Part shown: positions 27,448 through 36,565 of the stretch, in pieces | Layout of the letters: the number at the start of each line of letters is the position of its first letter | How positions within the stretch are numbered: position 1 is the stretch's first letter | Source: Salibacter halophilus | GTDB lineage: Bacteria > Bacteroidota > Bacteroidia > Flavobacteriales_G > Salibacteraceae | Length of the DNA stretch: 64,000 nt | Assembly (NCBI RefSeq): GCF_008806325.1 | Contig: NZ_WACR01000006.1 | Span: 186,001-250,000 of the forward strand | Direction: 5' to 3' | Notes under the pieces: generated by a model | Seen by the model: the letters and a program-made list of their open reading frames with translations, nothing else | Told to the model about the DNA's origin: nothing | Databases searched by the model: none | Position numbers and translations under genes: made by a program

Positions 27448-28293
27448 ATGGGAAAAATTGCTGTTGTCGATAGCGGTTCAACAAAATCAGACTGGGTTGT
27501 TTTTGATGATAATACAGAGGAACGGTATGTTTCTGAGGGTATGAATCCACGCGTGAGAACGCTGATTGAGCTTCAGGATATTGGAAAAAAAGCAATTCCC
27601 CGTGAAATTGCTGAAAACGTATCTGAAATCTATTTTTACGGTACTGCCTGTAGCGCAAAAGAGAATATTAAAAAGGTTGAAAGTGCTCTTCAGTCTGTTT
27701 TTCGAAATGCCGGAAAAGTGGTAGTTGATCACGATTTGATGGGAGCTGCTCGCGCTACGTGCGGCTCTGACCGTGGAATAACAGTGATTTTGGGAACAGG
27801 TTCAAACTCCTGTTTATTTGACGGGAATCAAATTGTCGACAATGTTAAATCGCTCGGCTACTACATGGGCGATGAGGGAAGCGCCACGCATATTGCAAAG
27901 CTTCTCGTTCAGGGCTATTTTTACCGTGAAATGCCTCGAGCAGAAAAAGCAGCTTTTGAAAAGTTTACAGATACTCAGTCTTTGATAGAGCGCGTTTATG
28001 CCAGCAGTAAACCCAATTTTGAACTCGCCATGTTGGCTGGTTTTGTTGCGCAGCAAGATGGTTCTGAATATGTTCAATCAATCGTGAAAAGTAGTTTTGA
28101 GGAGTTTGTATCAAGACAGTTGGGTCATTATAAAAACTTTAGTTCATCGGTAAGAAGTATAGGATCAGTAGCATTTTACAATAGGAAAATTTTGAGTGAA
28201 GTTCTCAATGAATACGGCTTTCAGCTCGACAAAGCTGTTCAAAAACCGATTGACGAACTGGTAAAATATCACAGAAATGAAGCAAATCAATAA
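27448..28293 (+). CDS. BadF/BadG/BcrA/BcrD-family ATPase, N-acetylglucosamine-kinase-like
   Basis: A 281-residue ASKHA-fold kinase. The phosphate-1 loop is VVDSGSTKSDW at the N-terminus and the phosphate-2/adenosine region is VILGTGSNSCLFDG. Length and motifs fit the bacterial N-acetylglucosamine-kinase-like branch found in Bacteroidota, which is thought to phosphorylate amino sugars from cell-wall recycling. It overlaps pfkA by 17 bases, implying translational coupling with glycolysis. Confidence 0.82.
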   Translation: MGKIAVVDSGSTKSDWVVFDDNTEERYVSEGMNPRVRTLIELQDIGKKAIPREIAENVSEIYFYGTACSAKENIKKVESALQSVFRNAGKVVVDHDLMGAARATCGSDRGITVILGTGSNSCLFDGNQIVDNVKSLGYYMGDEGSATHIAKLLVQGYFYREMPRAEKAAFEKFTDTQSLIERVYASSKPNFELAMLAGFVAQQDGSEYVQSIVKSSFEEFVSRQLGHYKNFSSSVRSIGSVAFYNRKILSEVLNEYGFQLDKAVQKPIDELVKYHRNEANQ

Positions 28294-29257
28294 GATTGGT
28301 GTATTTACATCGGGCGGAGATTCTCCGGGAATGAATGCCTGTGTGAGGGCTGTAGTGCGGACAGCTCACAAGCATGATGTTGAGGTCATCGGAATAAAGG
28401 AAGGTTACCGGGGAATGGTTGCCGGTTATTTTGAAACACTTACAAGTTTGGATGTAGCCGGAATCATTCAACGCGGGGGAACAATTCTCAGATCTTCTCG
28501 ATGCCCGGAGTTCAAAACAAAAGAAGGTCGTCAACAAGCTTACGATAACTGTAAAAAGCACGGCATAGATGCTTTAGTCGCGATTGGCGGAAACGGCACT
28601 TTTACAGGTGCTCTCTATTTTGAAGAAGAATTTGGGATTCCAACAATTGGTTGCCCGGGTACTATCGATAATGATTTGTTTGGAACAGATTATACAATTG
28701 GATTTGATACGGCCTGTAATACGGTGGTAAAAGCGATTGATCAAATCCGTGAAACAGCAGCTTCACATAACAGGCTTTTTTTGGTAGAAGTAATGGGGCG
28801 CGATAGTGGTTTCATCGCTTTGAACGGATGTGTGGCTGGAGGTGGAGAAGCAGTCATGCTTCCTGAGCAACGTGATGATCTTCCCAGGCTCATGCAGTTT
28901 TTAGATGAAAAATCGCAGCACAAAATTTATTCGAATATCGTTGTGGTGGCTGAAGGCGATGAAGCCGGGGGAGCTATAGAACTCGAGAAAGTGATCAGGA
29001 AAGAATATCCTCAATATGATGTTCGTTCAACGATTTTGGGTCACTTGCAGCGGGGAGGTTCTCCAACCTGCCGTGATCGCATTTTAGCGAGCCGATTGGG
29101 TCATCATGCTGTTGAAGCTTTACTCAAAGGGGAAAGGAATATGATGGCAGGAGAAATAAACAATAAAGTAGAGCTCACTTCATTCCGCGATTCCATCGAA
29201 AAAACAAAAGCTCTCAATTCTGATTTGTTACAATTGAGCGAAATTCTCGTAGCTTAA
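28277..29257 (+). CDS. pfkA: ATP-dependent 6-phosphofructokinase
   Basis: A 326-residue PfkA. It shows the ATP-binding TSGGDSPGMNACVRA, the substrate and catalytic TIDNDLFGTDYTIGFDTA, MGRDSGFIAL and the effector-side GHLQRGGSPTCRDR. It phosphorylates fructose-6-phosphate at the committed step of glycolysis. The Gly in GGDS fits ATP rather than pyrophosphate use. It follows the sugar-kinase gene by overlap and precedes a NUDIX gene by two bases, forming a likely four-gene operon to 31174. Confidence 0.96.
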   Translation: MKQINKIGVFTSGGDSPGMNACVRAVVRTAHKHDVEVIGIKEGYRGMVAGYFETLTSLDVAGIIQRGGTILRSSRCPEFKTKEGRQQAYDNCKKHGIDALVAIGGNGTFTGALYFEEEFGIPTIGCPGTIDNDLFGTDYTIGFDTACNTVVKAIDQIRETAASHNRLFLVEVMGRDSGFIALNGCVAGGGEAVMLPEQRDDLPRLMQFLDEKSQHKIYSNIVVVAEGDEAGGAIELEKVIRKEYPQYDVRSTILGHLQRGGSPTCRDRILASRLGHHAVEALLKGERNMMAGEINNKVELTSFRDSIEKTKALNSDLLQLSEILVA

Positions 29258-29259
29258 AT

Positions 29260-29901
29260 ATGGATTTATCATTTCAGGAATTTGTTTCATCAATTTCAGC
29301 TAAGCTCAGTAATCCGTTACCGGGAGAGCAGAGCCAGCTCATCATGGCTCCTTACAACCGCAGCCGAAAAGAAGAGGCACTTGCAAAAGATCCCAGTCCG
29401 AGAAAAAGTGCTGTATTAGTGCTCTTTTTTCACAAATGGTCAGAGCCACATGTACTCCTCATGAAACGTTCCTCCTACAATGGCACGCACAGTGCTCAGG
29501 TCAGCTTCCCCGGTGGAAAAGTTGAAAAAACCGATACCGATCATTTCCACACAGCACTTCGCGAAGCCAATGAAGAAGTTGGAGTAGAACATAATTCGGT
29601 TGAGATAATTGGTGAATTGAGCGAATTATATATTCCGCCAAGTCGGTTTTTGGTGAATCCCGTTGTTGGGATTTATCAAAATAAACCAACCTGGCAACTC
29701 GATCCAAGAGAAGTGGAGGAAGTTATTGAACTTCCAATTTCTTTGCTCCTCGATGACTCGTGTTGTAAAAATGGAGAAGTATTGGCTTCTTCGATTAATC
29801 AAAAAATTAAAGCTCCTTATTTTGATGTTTACGGACATCGTGTTTGGGGAGCCACAGCAATGATGCTCAGTGAACTAAAATATATTATCAATGCGTATTA
29901 A
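29260..29901 (+). CDS. NUDIX hydrolase, coenzyme A pyrophosphatase type
   Basis: A 213-residue NUDIX enzyme. The Nudix box reads GGKVEKTDTDHFHTALREA then NEEVG, preceded by HSAQVSFPGG, which matches the CoA-diphosphatase (NudL/PCD1-like) subfamily. Expected role: cleavage of CoA or oxidised CoA to phosphopantetheine and 3',5'-ADP. It overlaps the next gene by 11 bases. Confidence 0.86.
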   Translation: MDLSFQEFVSSISAKLSNPLPGEQSQLIMAPYNRSRKEEALAKDPSPRKSAVLVLFFHKWSEPHVLLMKRSSYNGTHSAQVSFPGGKVEKTDTDHFHTALREANEEVGVEHNSVEIIGELSELYIPPSRFLVNPVVGIYQNKPTWQLDPREVEEVIELPISLLLDDSCCKNGEVLASSINQKIKAPYFDVYGHRVWGATAMMLSELKYIINAY

Positions 29902-31174
29902 ACTCATTTTTGCTTTTTTATTTGTAGCCAACTTTCTCGCGGCTCAACCTTATAAAAACATTAAAATTCATGAAGGTCCATCAGCTGGCGGACCAGAAGA
30001 ACCATCTATCTTTATTTCTCCAAAAGACACGAATATCGTGGTGGCCGGAGCGAATATCAACAACGTTTATTACTCTAAAGACGGTGGCAGAACATGGGTA
30101 AATGACAAACTCGAATCGCGCTACGGAGTTTGGGGAGACCCGGTGATAATTGCCAACGAAAAAGGACATTTTTTCTTTTTCCACCTGTCAGATCCAACAG
30201 GAGAAAACTGGGACAGCGAAGAAATACTCGATCGGATTGTAGTACAGCGATCAAAGAATGGCGGAGAGTCCTGGAATCGAGGTTGGGATATTGGTGAGAA
30301 TCATCCAAAAGATCAGGATAAGGAATGGGCCGATGTTCATCCAAACTCAAATAACCTCATATGCACATGGACAGAGTTTGACGATTACGGTAGCAAAGAC
30401 ACAGCAGATCACTCACGCATTTTATTTTCAAAATCGTGGAGCAATGGTCGTTGGTGGTCAAAGCCTGTAACTATCAGCGATAACCTGGGCGATTGCCTCG
30501 ATGACGACAACACGACTGAAGGAGCTGTGCCGGCCTGGGGTTTGAACGAAGAAGTTTACGTTGCCTGGTCTTATGACAACAAAATTTGGTTTGATCGCTC
30601 CCTCGATGGCGGAAAAAACTGGCTCGAAAATGATAAAGTAATCGCGCAACAACCGGGAGGCTGGTCCCAGGAAATACCTGGTATTATGCGCTGCAACGGT
30701 TTTCCTGTAACAGTTGTAGATAGAAGCGAAGGGCCAAATCGCGGAACAGTTTACGTAACCTGGACTGACCAGCGAAACGGTGAAGACGATACCGATGTTT
30801 GGATTATCTCATCTGCCGATAGCGGCAAAACATGGTCAGATCCTGTTCGAATCAATGACGACAATGTTGCGGCCCATCAGTTTCTCACCTGGCTTGATGT
30901 AGACAACTCAACCGGCTACTTGTACAGCATTTTTTACGACAGGCGTAACCATCAGGACAACAAAACGGATGTTTACATGGCTGTTTCAAAAGATGGCGGC
31001 AAAACGTGGAAAAACCAAAAAATAAGTGAATCACCTTTTACCCCTAAAAAGGGCGTTTTCTTCGGTGACTACAATAACATTTCAGCTCAAGACGGCATGG
31101 TCAGGCCCATTTGGACGCGCTTAGAAAACAACAAAATAAGTGTGTGGACAGCCATTATTTACGGGGAAAAGTAA
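29891..31174 (+). CDS. Secreted sialidase-like BNR/Asp-box beta-propeller protein
   Basis: A 427-residue exported protein with signal peptide (LIFAFLFVANFLAAQ) and five Asp-box repeats: SKDGGRTW, SKNGGESW, SLDGGKNW, SADSGKTW and SKDGGKTW. The family is annotated as exo-sialidase, but I did not find the FRIP motif or a sure Arg triad, so enzymatic activity is unproven. It closes the pfkA operon by overlap. Confidence 0.8.
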   Translation: MRIKLIFAFLFVANFLAAQPYKNIKIHEGPSAGGPEEPSIFISPKDTNIVVAGANINNVYYSKDGGRTWVNDKLESRYGVWGDPVIIANEKGHFFFFHLSDPTGENWDSEEILDRIVVQRSKNGGESWNRGWDIGENHPKDQDKEWADVHPNSNNLICTWTEFDDYGSKDTADHSRILFSKSWSNGRWWSKPVTISDNLGDCLDDDNTTEGAVPAWGLNEEVYVAWSYDNKIWFDRSLDGGKNWLENDKVIAQQPGGWSQEIPGIMRCNGFPVTVVDRSEGPNRGTVYVTWTDQRNGEDDTDVWIISSADSGKTWSDPVRINDDNVAAHQFLTWLDVDNSTGYLYSIFYDRRNHQDNKTDVYMAVSKDGGKTWKNQKISESPFTPKKGVFFGDYNNISAQDGMVRPIWTRLENNKISVWTAIIYGEK

Positions 31175-31232
31175 AAAAGAAGTGCTTTTCTTGTAAGTGA
31201 CTTGTTGTGAGCGCTTTATTTTTCGTCTATGC

Positions 31233-31313
31233 ACAAAGTGGGGGTGAATTCTAGCAAATCTTGTAACAGAGTGGGGGTTGTTTTTGTGAAAACGTGTAAC
31301 AAAGTAGGGGGTG
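31233..31313. repeat. Three direct G-rich repeats between convergent genes
   Basis: CAAAGTGGGGGTG, CAGAGTGGGGGTTG and CAAAGTAGGGGGTG start at 31234, 31268 and 31300, a period of about 33 bases. They sit in the 147-bp gap between the sialidase-like and hydrolase genes. There is no ORF or clear terminator in the gap. Confidence 0.6.
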
Positions 31314-31321
31314 TTTGTTAT

Positions 31322-32122
31322 TTACTTCAAATAACGAACACCTTCAGCTTTTTGTGCTAACCAGTTGAGCGAGTACTCGTTGAATTCAGCAGAACGTTCG
31401 ATGTTTACCACATGTCCGCATTTTTCAATAATGTGCAAAAACTCCATTTTCCCGCGTTTAACCAACTCAGCAACCGGACCTAAAAACATGTGATCTTCGC
31501 TTCCCATGATGTAGAGAGTTGGAATATGCATGTGCTTTTCTTCCAGGTAACGCAAAATCGGGTTGACTTGTGCTGTTAGTTTGAACCAGCGTAGAAATTC
31601 TTTTTGACAGAGCTTTTTGGCTTCATTCACAAACGTGATGCGTGATTCAGTATGTGTTTTGTAAGGCATGATCACCCAGGCAAAAAGTTTGTAAAGCCAC
31701 ATGTAAGGGACAATACGTTTGAAGGCATTTCCCATGTTTACGAAAAACTGCGATTTGAAATTGAGTCTGCTGATGGCTCCTGTTAGGATCATCGATTTCA
31801 CGAGGCTTTCACGCATATCGGCAATTTGCCTGATGATGATGGTTCCGAGTGAAACACCTACAAAGTGAGCTTTTTCAATTTGAAGATGATCCAGAACATT
31901 GATGACATCCTCAGCAATCGCACTGAAAGAATATGTTTTCTTAGCCCAGTCTTCAGTCTCGGCAGATTTTCCGTGACCGCGCAAGTCGATCAGTAACAAA
32001 TTGTAAGCGCTCTTGAAAGGCTTGATTTGCTTGTGCCAAACGGCAGAGCTTCCTCCGGCACCGTGGACAAACACTACCCAATCTGCATTGGGATCTATTT
32101 CAAATTTCTTGTAAAAAAGCAT
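31322..32122 (-). CDS. Alpha/beta hydrolase
   Basis: A 266-residue serine hydrolase. The oxyanion region is FVHGAGGSSAVW, the nucleophile Ser is in VGVSLGTII, the acid is in GSEDHMF and the His in CGHVVNIE. The substrate is unknown. I chose ATG 32122 because the longer frame starts with TTG inside pncA. It is 17 bases downstream of pncA and so probably in the pncB-pncA transcript. Confidence 0.85.
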   Translation of the reverse strand: MLFYKKFEIDPNADWVVFVHGAGGSSAVWHKQIKPFKSAYNLLLIDLRGHGKSAETEDWAKKTYSFSAIAEDVINVLDHLQIEKAHFVGVSLGTIIIRQIADMRESLVKSMILTGAISRLNFKSQFFVNMGNAFKRIVPYMWLYKLFAWVIMPYKTHTESRITFVNEAKKLCQKEFLRWFKLTAQVNPILRYLEEKHMHIPTLYIMGSEDHMFLGPVAELVKRGKMEFLHIIEKCGHVVNIERSAEFNEYSLNWLAQKAEGVRYLK

Positions 32123-32138
32123 AACAATAAGGCGGTTA

Positions 32139-32759
32139 TCAAACGCCAATAATATTCTTTTTGTTTGTCACTATACCACCTTTTGATTGAAAAAGTTCGA
32201 TAAATTTTTCAAAATCACCGTCATTTATCGCTTTCGTGCAGTCTTCAATCAAGATAGTTTTGAACCCTAAATCCAAACTGTCAGATGCTGTGGATTTCAC
32301 GCAAACATCTGCCGCCAACCCGCAAACGTGAACTTCTTCTATTCCGAGTCCAGAAAGGTAATGACGCAAGCCTGTATCTCGTTTTCTCTTGTTGTCAAAA
32401 AAGCCACTGTAACTATCGACCAGTTCATCCATGCCTTTCCTGAAAATTGCTTTTACAGGTGCAGTATTTAAATCTGGGTGAAAGTTTGCTCCTTCAGAGT
32501 TCTGAATGCAGTGATCTGGCCAAAAAATTTGATTCTCTCCATCGAGTTTGCCATTTGAAAAAGGCTCAGCACCGTGTTGCGAGGCAAAGCTGCCGTGATT
32601 TGCAGGGTGCCAATCTTGTGTAGCAACTACAATATCGTAACTGTCAGAGCCGGCAAGCTCATTGACAGCCTGAATGATTGTATCTCCGTCTTTTACTTCG
32701 AGTGAGCCTCCCGGACAAAAATCATTTTGAATATCTACGATTAGCAAAGCGGTTTTCAT
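32139..32759 (-). CDS. pncA: Nicotinamidase
   Basis: A 206-residue isochorismatase-fold amidase converting nicotinamide to nicotinate. The catalytic triad is Asp9 (LLIVDIQNDF), Lys in IFRKGMD, and Cys in CGLAADVCVKST. The metal-site residues are in TQDWHPANHGSF. It lies just downstream of pncB, giving a two-step salvage from nicotinamide to nicotinate mononucleotide. Confidence 0.94.
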   Translation of the reverse strand: MKTALLIVDIQNDFCPGGSLEVKDGDTIIQAVNELAGSDSYDIVVATQDWHPANHGSFASQHGAEPFSNGKLDGENQIFWPDHCIQNSEGANFHPDLNTAPVKAIFRKGMDELVDSYSGFFDNKRKRDTGLRHYLSGLGIEEVHVCGLAADVCVKSTASDSLDLGFKTILIEDCTKAINDGDFEKFIELFQSKGGIVTNKKNIIGV

Positions 32760-32795
32760 GTGTCAAAATACGTGTTGTTGAACAGCTTGTTTAAA

Positions 32796-34217
32796 TTAAA
32801 ACTGACTTTCATAACGTGACTTGAGTTGATCGCGCTCACGCTTGAGTTTTTCACTCAGTCCAACTTTGTAAACATGTGGGTTTTCGAATCGTTTGTGTTC
32901 ATCTGGAAGTTGCTCAAGTCTGTACTGTACAGTTTGCTTGATTTCTCTAACACTCTTTTTCTCGGCAGTTCGGCTCCCGTTTTTCACTACTAATTGGAAA
33001 AGGTGTTCTTGCCTGAAGTTTCCTGCATCGAAATGTTTTGATGGATCTGACGGGTGAACGACTTTAAAAGCAGCCGGCTCTTCGGTTTTGAGTACGACAT
33101 CACCGTAAAACAAATTATCTTCACTGTAGAGGCGCATGACGTGTTTAGCTCCGGGAAGCGTCAGTTTTTCGGCATTGTCTGAGAGCTTCATTCGGTTCTG
33201 ACCATCGACAGAACTCAACTTGTAAACGCCATCGAGCGCTGCATTTGGTTTTCCCGTTATCAAATTGGTGCCAACACCAAACATGTCGATTGGTGCACCC
33301 TGATCGAGCAGGCTTTTAATGAGGTGTTCATCGAGCTGGTTGGAGACTACGATTTTGACATTTTTGAGATCAGCATCATCGAGCATTTTACGCACTTTCT
33401 TGCTCAGGTAGGCCAGATCGCCACTATCGAGCCTTATCCCTACGAGGTGCTGCCCACGCAATTGCATTTCGCGTGCAACTTTAATCGCATTTTGAATTCC
33501 GGATTTTAAGGAGTCGTAGGTGTCAATAAGCATGATTGAGTTCTCAGGAAAGACATCGCTGTAAGCTTTGAATGCTTCGTGTTCGTCCTCATAGCTTTGG
33601 ATAAATGAGTGAGCCATTGTTCCGGCCACAGGGAGGTTGAAAAGTTTTCCACTGTAAACATTGCTGGTTGATGATGCTCCGCCTATTATTGCGGCTCTGC
33701 TACCGTGAATACTGCCAAGTCCCTGGGCTCTTCGCATTCCAAAGTCACTAACGGCTCGGCCTTTGGCTGCTAATACAACTCTGGCCGTTTTTGTAGCGAT
33801 TAGAGATTCGTAGTTGAGGATATTGAGCAATAATGTTTCGATCAGTTGAGCCTCAATTAGGTTTGCTTCAACCCGCAACACTGGTTCGTTGGGAAAGACG
33901 ATTTCCCCTTCCTGCATGCTGTAGATAGAACCTGTGAATTCGAATTTTCGCAAAAAGGAAAGGAAATCTTCTTCGAATCCGTGATTTTGCAGGAACTCAA
34001 TTGCCGATTCATCGAACTGAAAATTTTCAATCTCATCGATTAAGTCTTCTAGTCCGCAAAAAACCGTAAACCCCGACTCAAATGGGTTTTTCCTGAAGAA
34101 ATAGTCGAAGGTTGCTGTGGCGAGATGTTTCTGCTTTTTGAAATACACCTGCGCCATAGTGAGCTGATAAAAATCAGTGTAGAGTCCGCTAAACGACTTG
34201 AGTTGTGAGGTGTTCAT
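32796..34217 (-). CDS. pncB: Nicotinate phosphoribosyltransferase
   Basis: A 473-residue NAPRTase that joins nicotinate and PRPP. Recognisable segments are the N-terminal LYTDFYQLTMAQVYF, the central DFGMRRAQG with following SSTSNVYSG, and LVGIRLDSGDLAYLS. It is the first gene of a pncB-pncA-hydrolase cluster for NAD salvage. Motif site at 33194. Confidence 0.94.
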   Translation of the reverse strand: MNTSQLKSFSGLYTDFYQLTMAQVYFKKQKHLATATFDYFFRKNPFESGFTVFCGLEDLIDEIENFQFDESAIEFLQNHGFEEDFLSFLRKFEFTGSIYSMQEGEIVFPNEPVLRVEANLIEAQLIETLLLNILNYESLIATKTARVVLAAKGRAVSDFGMRRAQGLGSIHGSRAAIIGGASSTSNVYSGKLFNLPVAGTMAHSFIQSYEDEHEAFKAYSDVFPENSIMLIDTYDSLKSGIQNAIKVAREMQLRGQHLVGIRLDSGDLAYLSKKVRKMLDDADLKNVKIVVSNQLDEHLIKSLLDQGAPIDMFGVGTNLITGKPNAALDGVYKLSSVDGQNRMKLSDNAEKLTLPGAKHVMRLYSEDNLFYGDVVLKTEEPAAFKVVHPSDPSKHFDAGNFRQEHLFQLVVKNGSRTAEKKSVREIKQTVQYRLEQLPDEHKRFENPHVYKVGLSEKLKRERDQLKSRYESQF

Positions 34218-34267
34218 GAGAGCAAAGGTAAATAGTTAAGAACAGGGAATCAGGAATGAAAAACATT

Positions 34268-34605
34268 TCAGTAGTCGTTTAACAACACTTCAATTTGCTT
34301 TTTTAGTTCTGGAATATCTCTAGAGAGAATTCCCCAAATAATCACATTATCAACACTATCGTAACCATGAATTATCCAGTTTCTTAAATCTACAATCCTA
34401 CGTGCTTGGGAAATTTCTATTTCAGGGTTGTATTTTAATACTCGATTTGTTGCTTCTCCTATATTTCAAGCTCACGCTCAACCCCTCTTCTAAGAAGTTT
34501 GTTTTGTTGATAATGAGAGAAGTCACGATTGTCTTTGAGAAATTCTTCAATAGAGTTAATTGATTCCCAAATGTCATGAAGGTATTTAGCAACTTTATGC
34601 TGCAT
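34268..34605 (-). pseudogene. HepT-like HEPN toxin gene with a -1 frameshift
   Basis: Starting at ATG 34605, the minus frame reads MQHKVAKYLHDIWESINSIE to VERELEI and then meets TAG at 34459-34461. Adding one base near 34458-34466 restores the HepT sequence IGEATNRVLKYNPEIE through RRIVDLRNWIIHGYDSVDN to a stop at 34268-34270. The distal part holds the HEPN active motif RX4HXY (RNWIIHGY). The gene overlaps the upstream nucleotidyltransferase by 11 bases, the usual MNT-HepT layout. Either the toxin has been inactivated by one deletion, or this is a sequencing error. Confidence 0.8.
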
Positions 34606-34906
34606 AGAGTAGCGTTCTTGTTTTGTTGATGCTCTTAATGAAGTAAGGGTTTGATAGAGAGTTTTCAGTAATTAAATCAACTTTTCTATTAAACAGATCT
34701 TCAAGTTCATTGTGAAGGTCAAAGTAATTGTCAGTGTATTTTGCAACAGAGATGTTTGGCTTAAAGGAAATGAGTATATCTATATCGCTTGAGTCTTTAA
34801 AGTCATTTGCTGATGTTGCGGACCCAAATAGATACATAAATTCCACGTCATATTTTTGACATAGCCTTGATAACTCCTGTTTTTGGTCTTCTACTATTGG
34901 TTGCAC
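34595..34906 (-). CDS. MNT-type minimal nucleotidyltransferase antitoxin
   Basis: A 103-residue nucleotidyltransferase with GS and DxD motifs (LFGSATSANDF, SSDIDILIS). In characterised MNT-HepT pairs the antitoxin adenylylates the toxin tyrosine beside RX4H; the target Tyr is present in the neighbouring HepT reading. The start codon is GTG at 34906, about 18 bases after a -7 box at 34924-34931. The antitoxin is intact although its toxin is frameshifted. Confidence 0.85.
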   Translation of the reverse strand: MQPIVEDQKQELSRLCQKYDVEFMYLFGSATSANDFKDSSDIDILISFKPNISVAKYTDNYFDLHNELEDLFNRKVDLITENSLSNPYFIKSINKTRTLLYAA

Positions 34907-34923
34907 AAGTGATATGATTTATT

Positions 34924-34931
34924 CAAAAATA
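34924..34931 (-). promoter_or_regulatory. -7 element of the MNT-HepT operon
   Basis: TATTTTTG on the minus strand matches TAnnTTTG and predicts a leader of about 11 bases before the GTG start. Confidence 0.5.
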
Positions 34932-34974
34932 ATAGTATTTTTAAAAGGATATTGTAAAGTGAAAAACAGAAAAA

Positions 34975-35724
34975 TTATTTCACGCCCAAAACAACACCTT
35001 TTTCTACCATCTTTTCTATGAACTCGATAGCTTTTTGCTCTATTTCATGGGTGATTTCCATTCCGAGAGATTGCCCCATTTCATTTAGGGCATGGCGGAG
35101 GGTTTTTGGGCTCTGACCAAGAGTGTCCAATAAAATAGCTGTAAAACCTGTCAGGTTCATAAATTTCACCAAATGGCTATCTAATTCGCGATAGATGAGC
35201 AGGTAATAATGTCCTTTATTGGCTTCCATTTCACTCGCACTTCTCAGGTGTACCGGATATTGAAACTGAGCGATTTCTAAATAAGGGTTGAGTACCAACG
35301 CTTCGTCAAGGTCAGATCCAAATTCCTGAGTGTTGGGTAAGGCTACATCTTGCATACCGTGAACCTGAATCTCGAGCCATTCAAAAAGCAAAAGTTCTGG
35401 TAAATATGGGAGCCCAATGGATTCCTGGTAATTTGTTTTGTCAACAAACTCAACGAGCTCTGATGGCATTTTCCAAACCTCGTTTTCCTGGCATTTGTGA
35501 CGTTTGAAAAAATCAAAAACCAGGTCATCCCATCGTTCTTCACCCATGATTTCTTTCGCAATCGGGAATCCTTGATCTAAAACACCTTTTACGACATTGT
35601 AAACCAACCTGCGGTAGTGATGCAACCGGTCGTCACGTGCGCCTTCAATCTCTTTTTTAGAACCTGTGCGGGCGTACTCAGCGAGCTTGCTCTGTATGTC
35701 TTTTGTTTCATTCGTCAACGACAT
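34975..35724 (-). CDS. MNIO partner protein, DUF2063/HvfC-like
   Basis: A 249-residue protein in the position and size of HvfC, the partner that presents the precursor to the DUF692 oxidase. The N-terminal 100 residues fit the DUF2063 helical domain (LAEYARTGSKKEIEGARDDR, ELLLFEWLEIQVHG) and the C-terminal part has a winged-helix flavour (LGQSPKTLRHALNEMGQSL). It overlaps the oxidase gene by 17 bases, indicating coupling. Assignment rests mainly on context. Two motif sites (35109, 35310). Confidence 0.78.
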   Translation of the reverse strand: MSLTNETKDIQSKLAEYARTGSKKEIEGARDDRLHHYRRLVYNVVKGVLDQGFPIAKEIMGEERWDDLVFDFFKRHKCQENEVWKMPSELVEFVDKTNYQESIGLPYLPELLLFEWLEIQVHGMQDVALPNTQEFGSDLDEALVLNPYLEIAQFQYPVHLRSASEMEANKGHYYLLIYRELDSHLVKFMNLTGFTAILLDTLGQSPKTLRHALNEMGQSLGMEITHEIEQKAIEFIEKMVEKGVVLGVK

Positions 35725-36556
35725 AAGCCTTATTCCATTTTTGGTTCATGATCTTTTTGAGGTTGGTCATTTCTCCCTGAAGCTCTTCCATCTCAGGAAA
35801 ATTGAAATCGCGTTCTAACAAAACAGGAACCGGTTCGGTCAGATCCAGCGTATAGTTGAACAAATCGTAAACCGGATCGATAATCGGTTGGCCGTGGGTG
35901 TCGATAATCAAATCCTTTTCAACCTTTTCGTGACCTGCCATGTGCATGTAAGCTACCTGGTCGAGAGGAAGATTTTTGATAAAGTCTTTTGCGTTGTAGT
36001 CGTGATTGAATGCGTTGACATAAACATTGTTGACATCGAGCAGTAAATTGCAGCCGCTTTCTTTTACAATTGAAGAAATAAATTCTTCTTCGCGCATTTT
36101 GGCTGCTACGGGCGTGTAATAACTCACGTTTTCCAAAATGAGCGGGCGCTCCAAAATATCCTGTACTGTTTTGATGCGTTTGGAAATGTGCTTCACGGCA
36201 TCTTCCCTGAAAGGAATAGGCAACAAGTCATAAATATGAGCATTGTCGCATTTGCTGTAGCTCAGGTGTTCAGAATAAATATCGATGTTGAATTCATCGA
36301 GGAACTTTTTGAGCTCCTTCACAAATTCAAAGTCGAGTTCGTCAGGACTGCCAATTGAAAGTGATAGCCCGTGAGCTGTAATGGGGAATCGTTCAGCTGC
36401 TTCGTGTAATTTACTGCGCCAGTAGCCTCCCATTCCCATCCAGTTTTCAGGAGCAATTTCTACAAAGTTTGGAGAACTGCCTTTCATCTGAATGGTTTCA
36501 TCAGCAATAGACCGCCTGAATCCTAATCCAACTAATATGTCGTCATCGTTTGTCAT
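35708..36556 (-). CDS. MNIO multinuclear iron oxidase, DUF692 (HvfB-like)
   Basis: A 282-residue TIM-barrel DUF692 enzyme. Candidate iron ligands are visible in HGLSLSIG, SEHLSYS, LILENVSYY, LLLDVNNVYVNA, AYMHMAGH and LLERDFNFP. Characterised family members (MbnB, HvfB) oxidise peptide cysteines, giving oxazolone/thioamide copper ligands in methanobactin and HvfA. It follows a Cys-rich EGKCG-repeat precursor gene, so modification of those cysteines is a strong inference. A hairpin separates the two genes. Confidence 0.9.
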   Translation of the reverse strand: MTNDDDILVGLGFRRSIADETIQMKGSSPNFVEIAPENWMGMGGYWRSKLHEAAERFPITAHGLSLSIGSPDELDFEFVKELKKFLDEFNIDIYSEHLSYSKCDNAHIYDLLPIPFREDAVKHISKRIKTVQDILERPLILENVSYYTPVAAKMREEEFISSIVKESGCNLLLDVNNVYVNAFNHDYNAKDFIKNLPLDQVAYMHMAGHEKVEKDLIIDTHGQPIIDPVYDLFNYTLDLTEPVPVLLERDFNFPEMEELQGEMTNLKKIMNQKWNKAYVVDE

Positions 36557-36565
36557 AAACAGATT

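Noticed and set aside
29891-31174. True sialidase
   Set aside because: Five Asp boxes are present, but the FRIP motif and catalytic Arg triad were not found, so only the fold is claimed.
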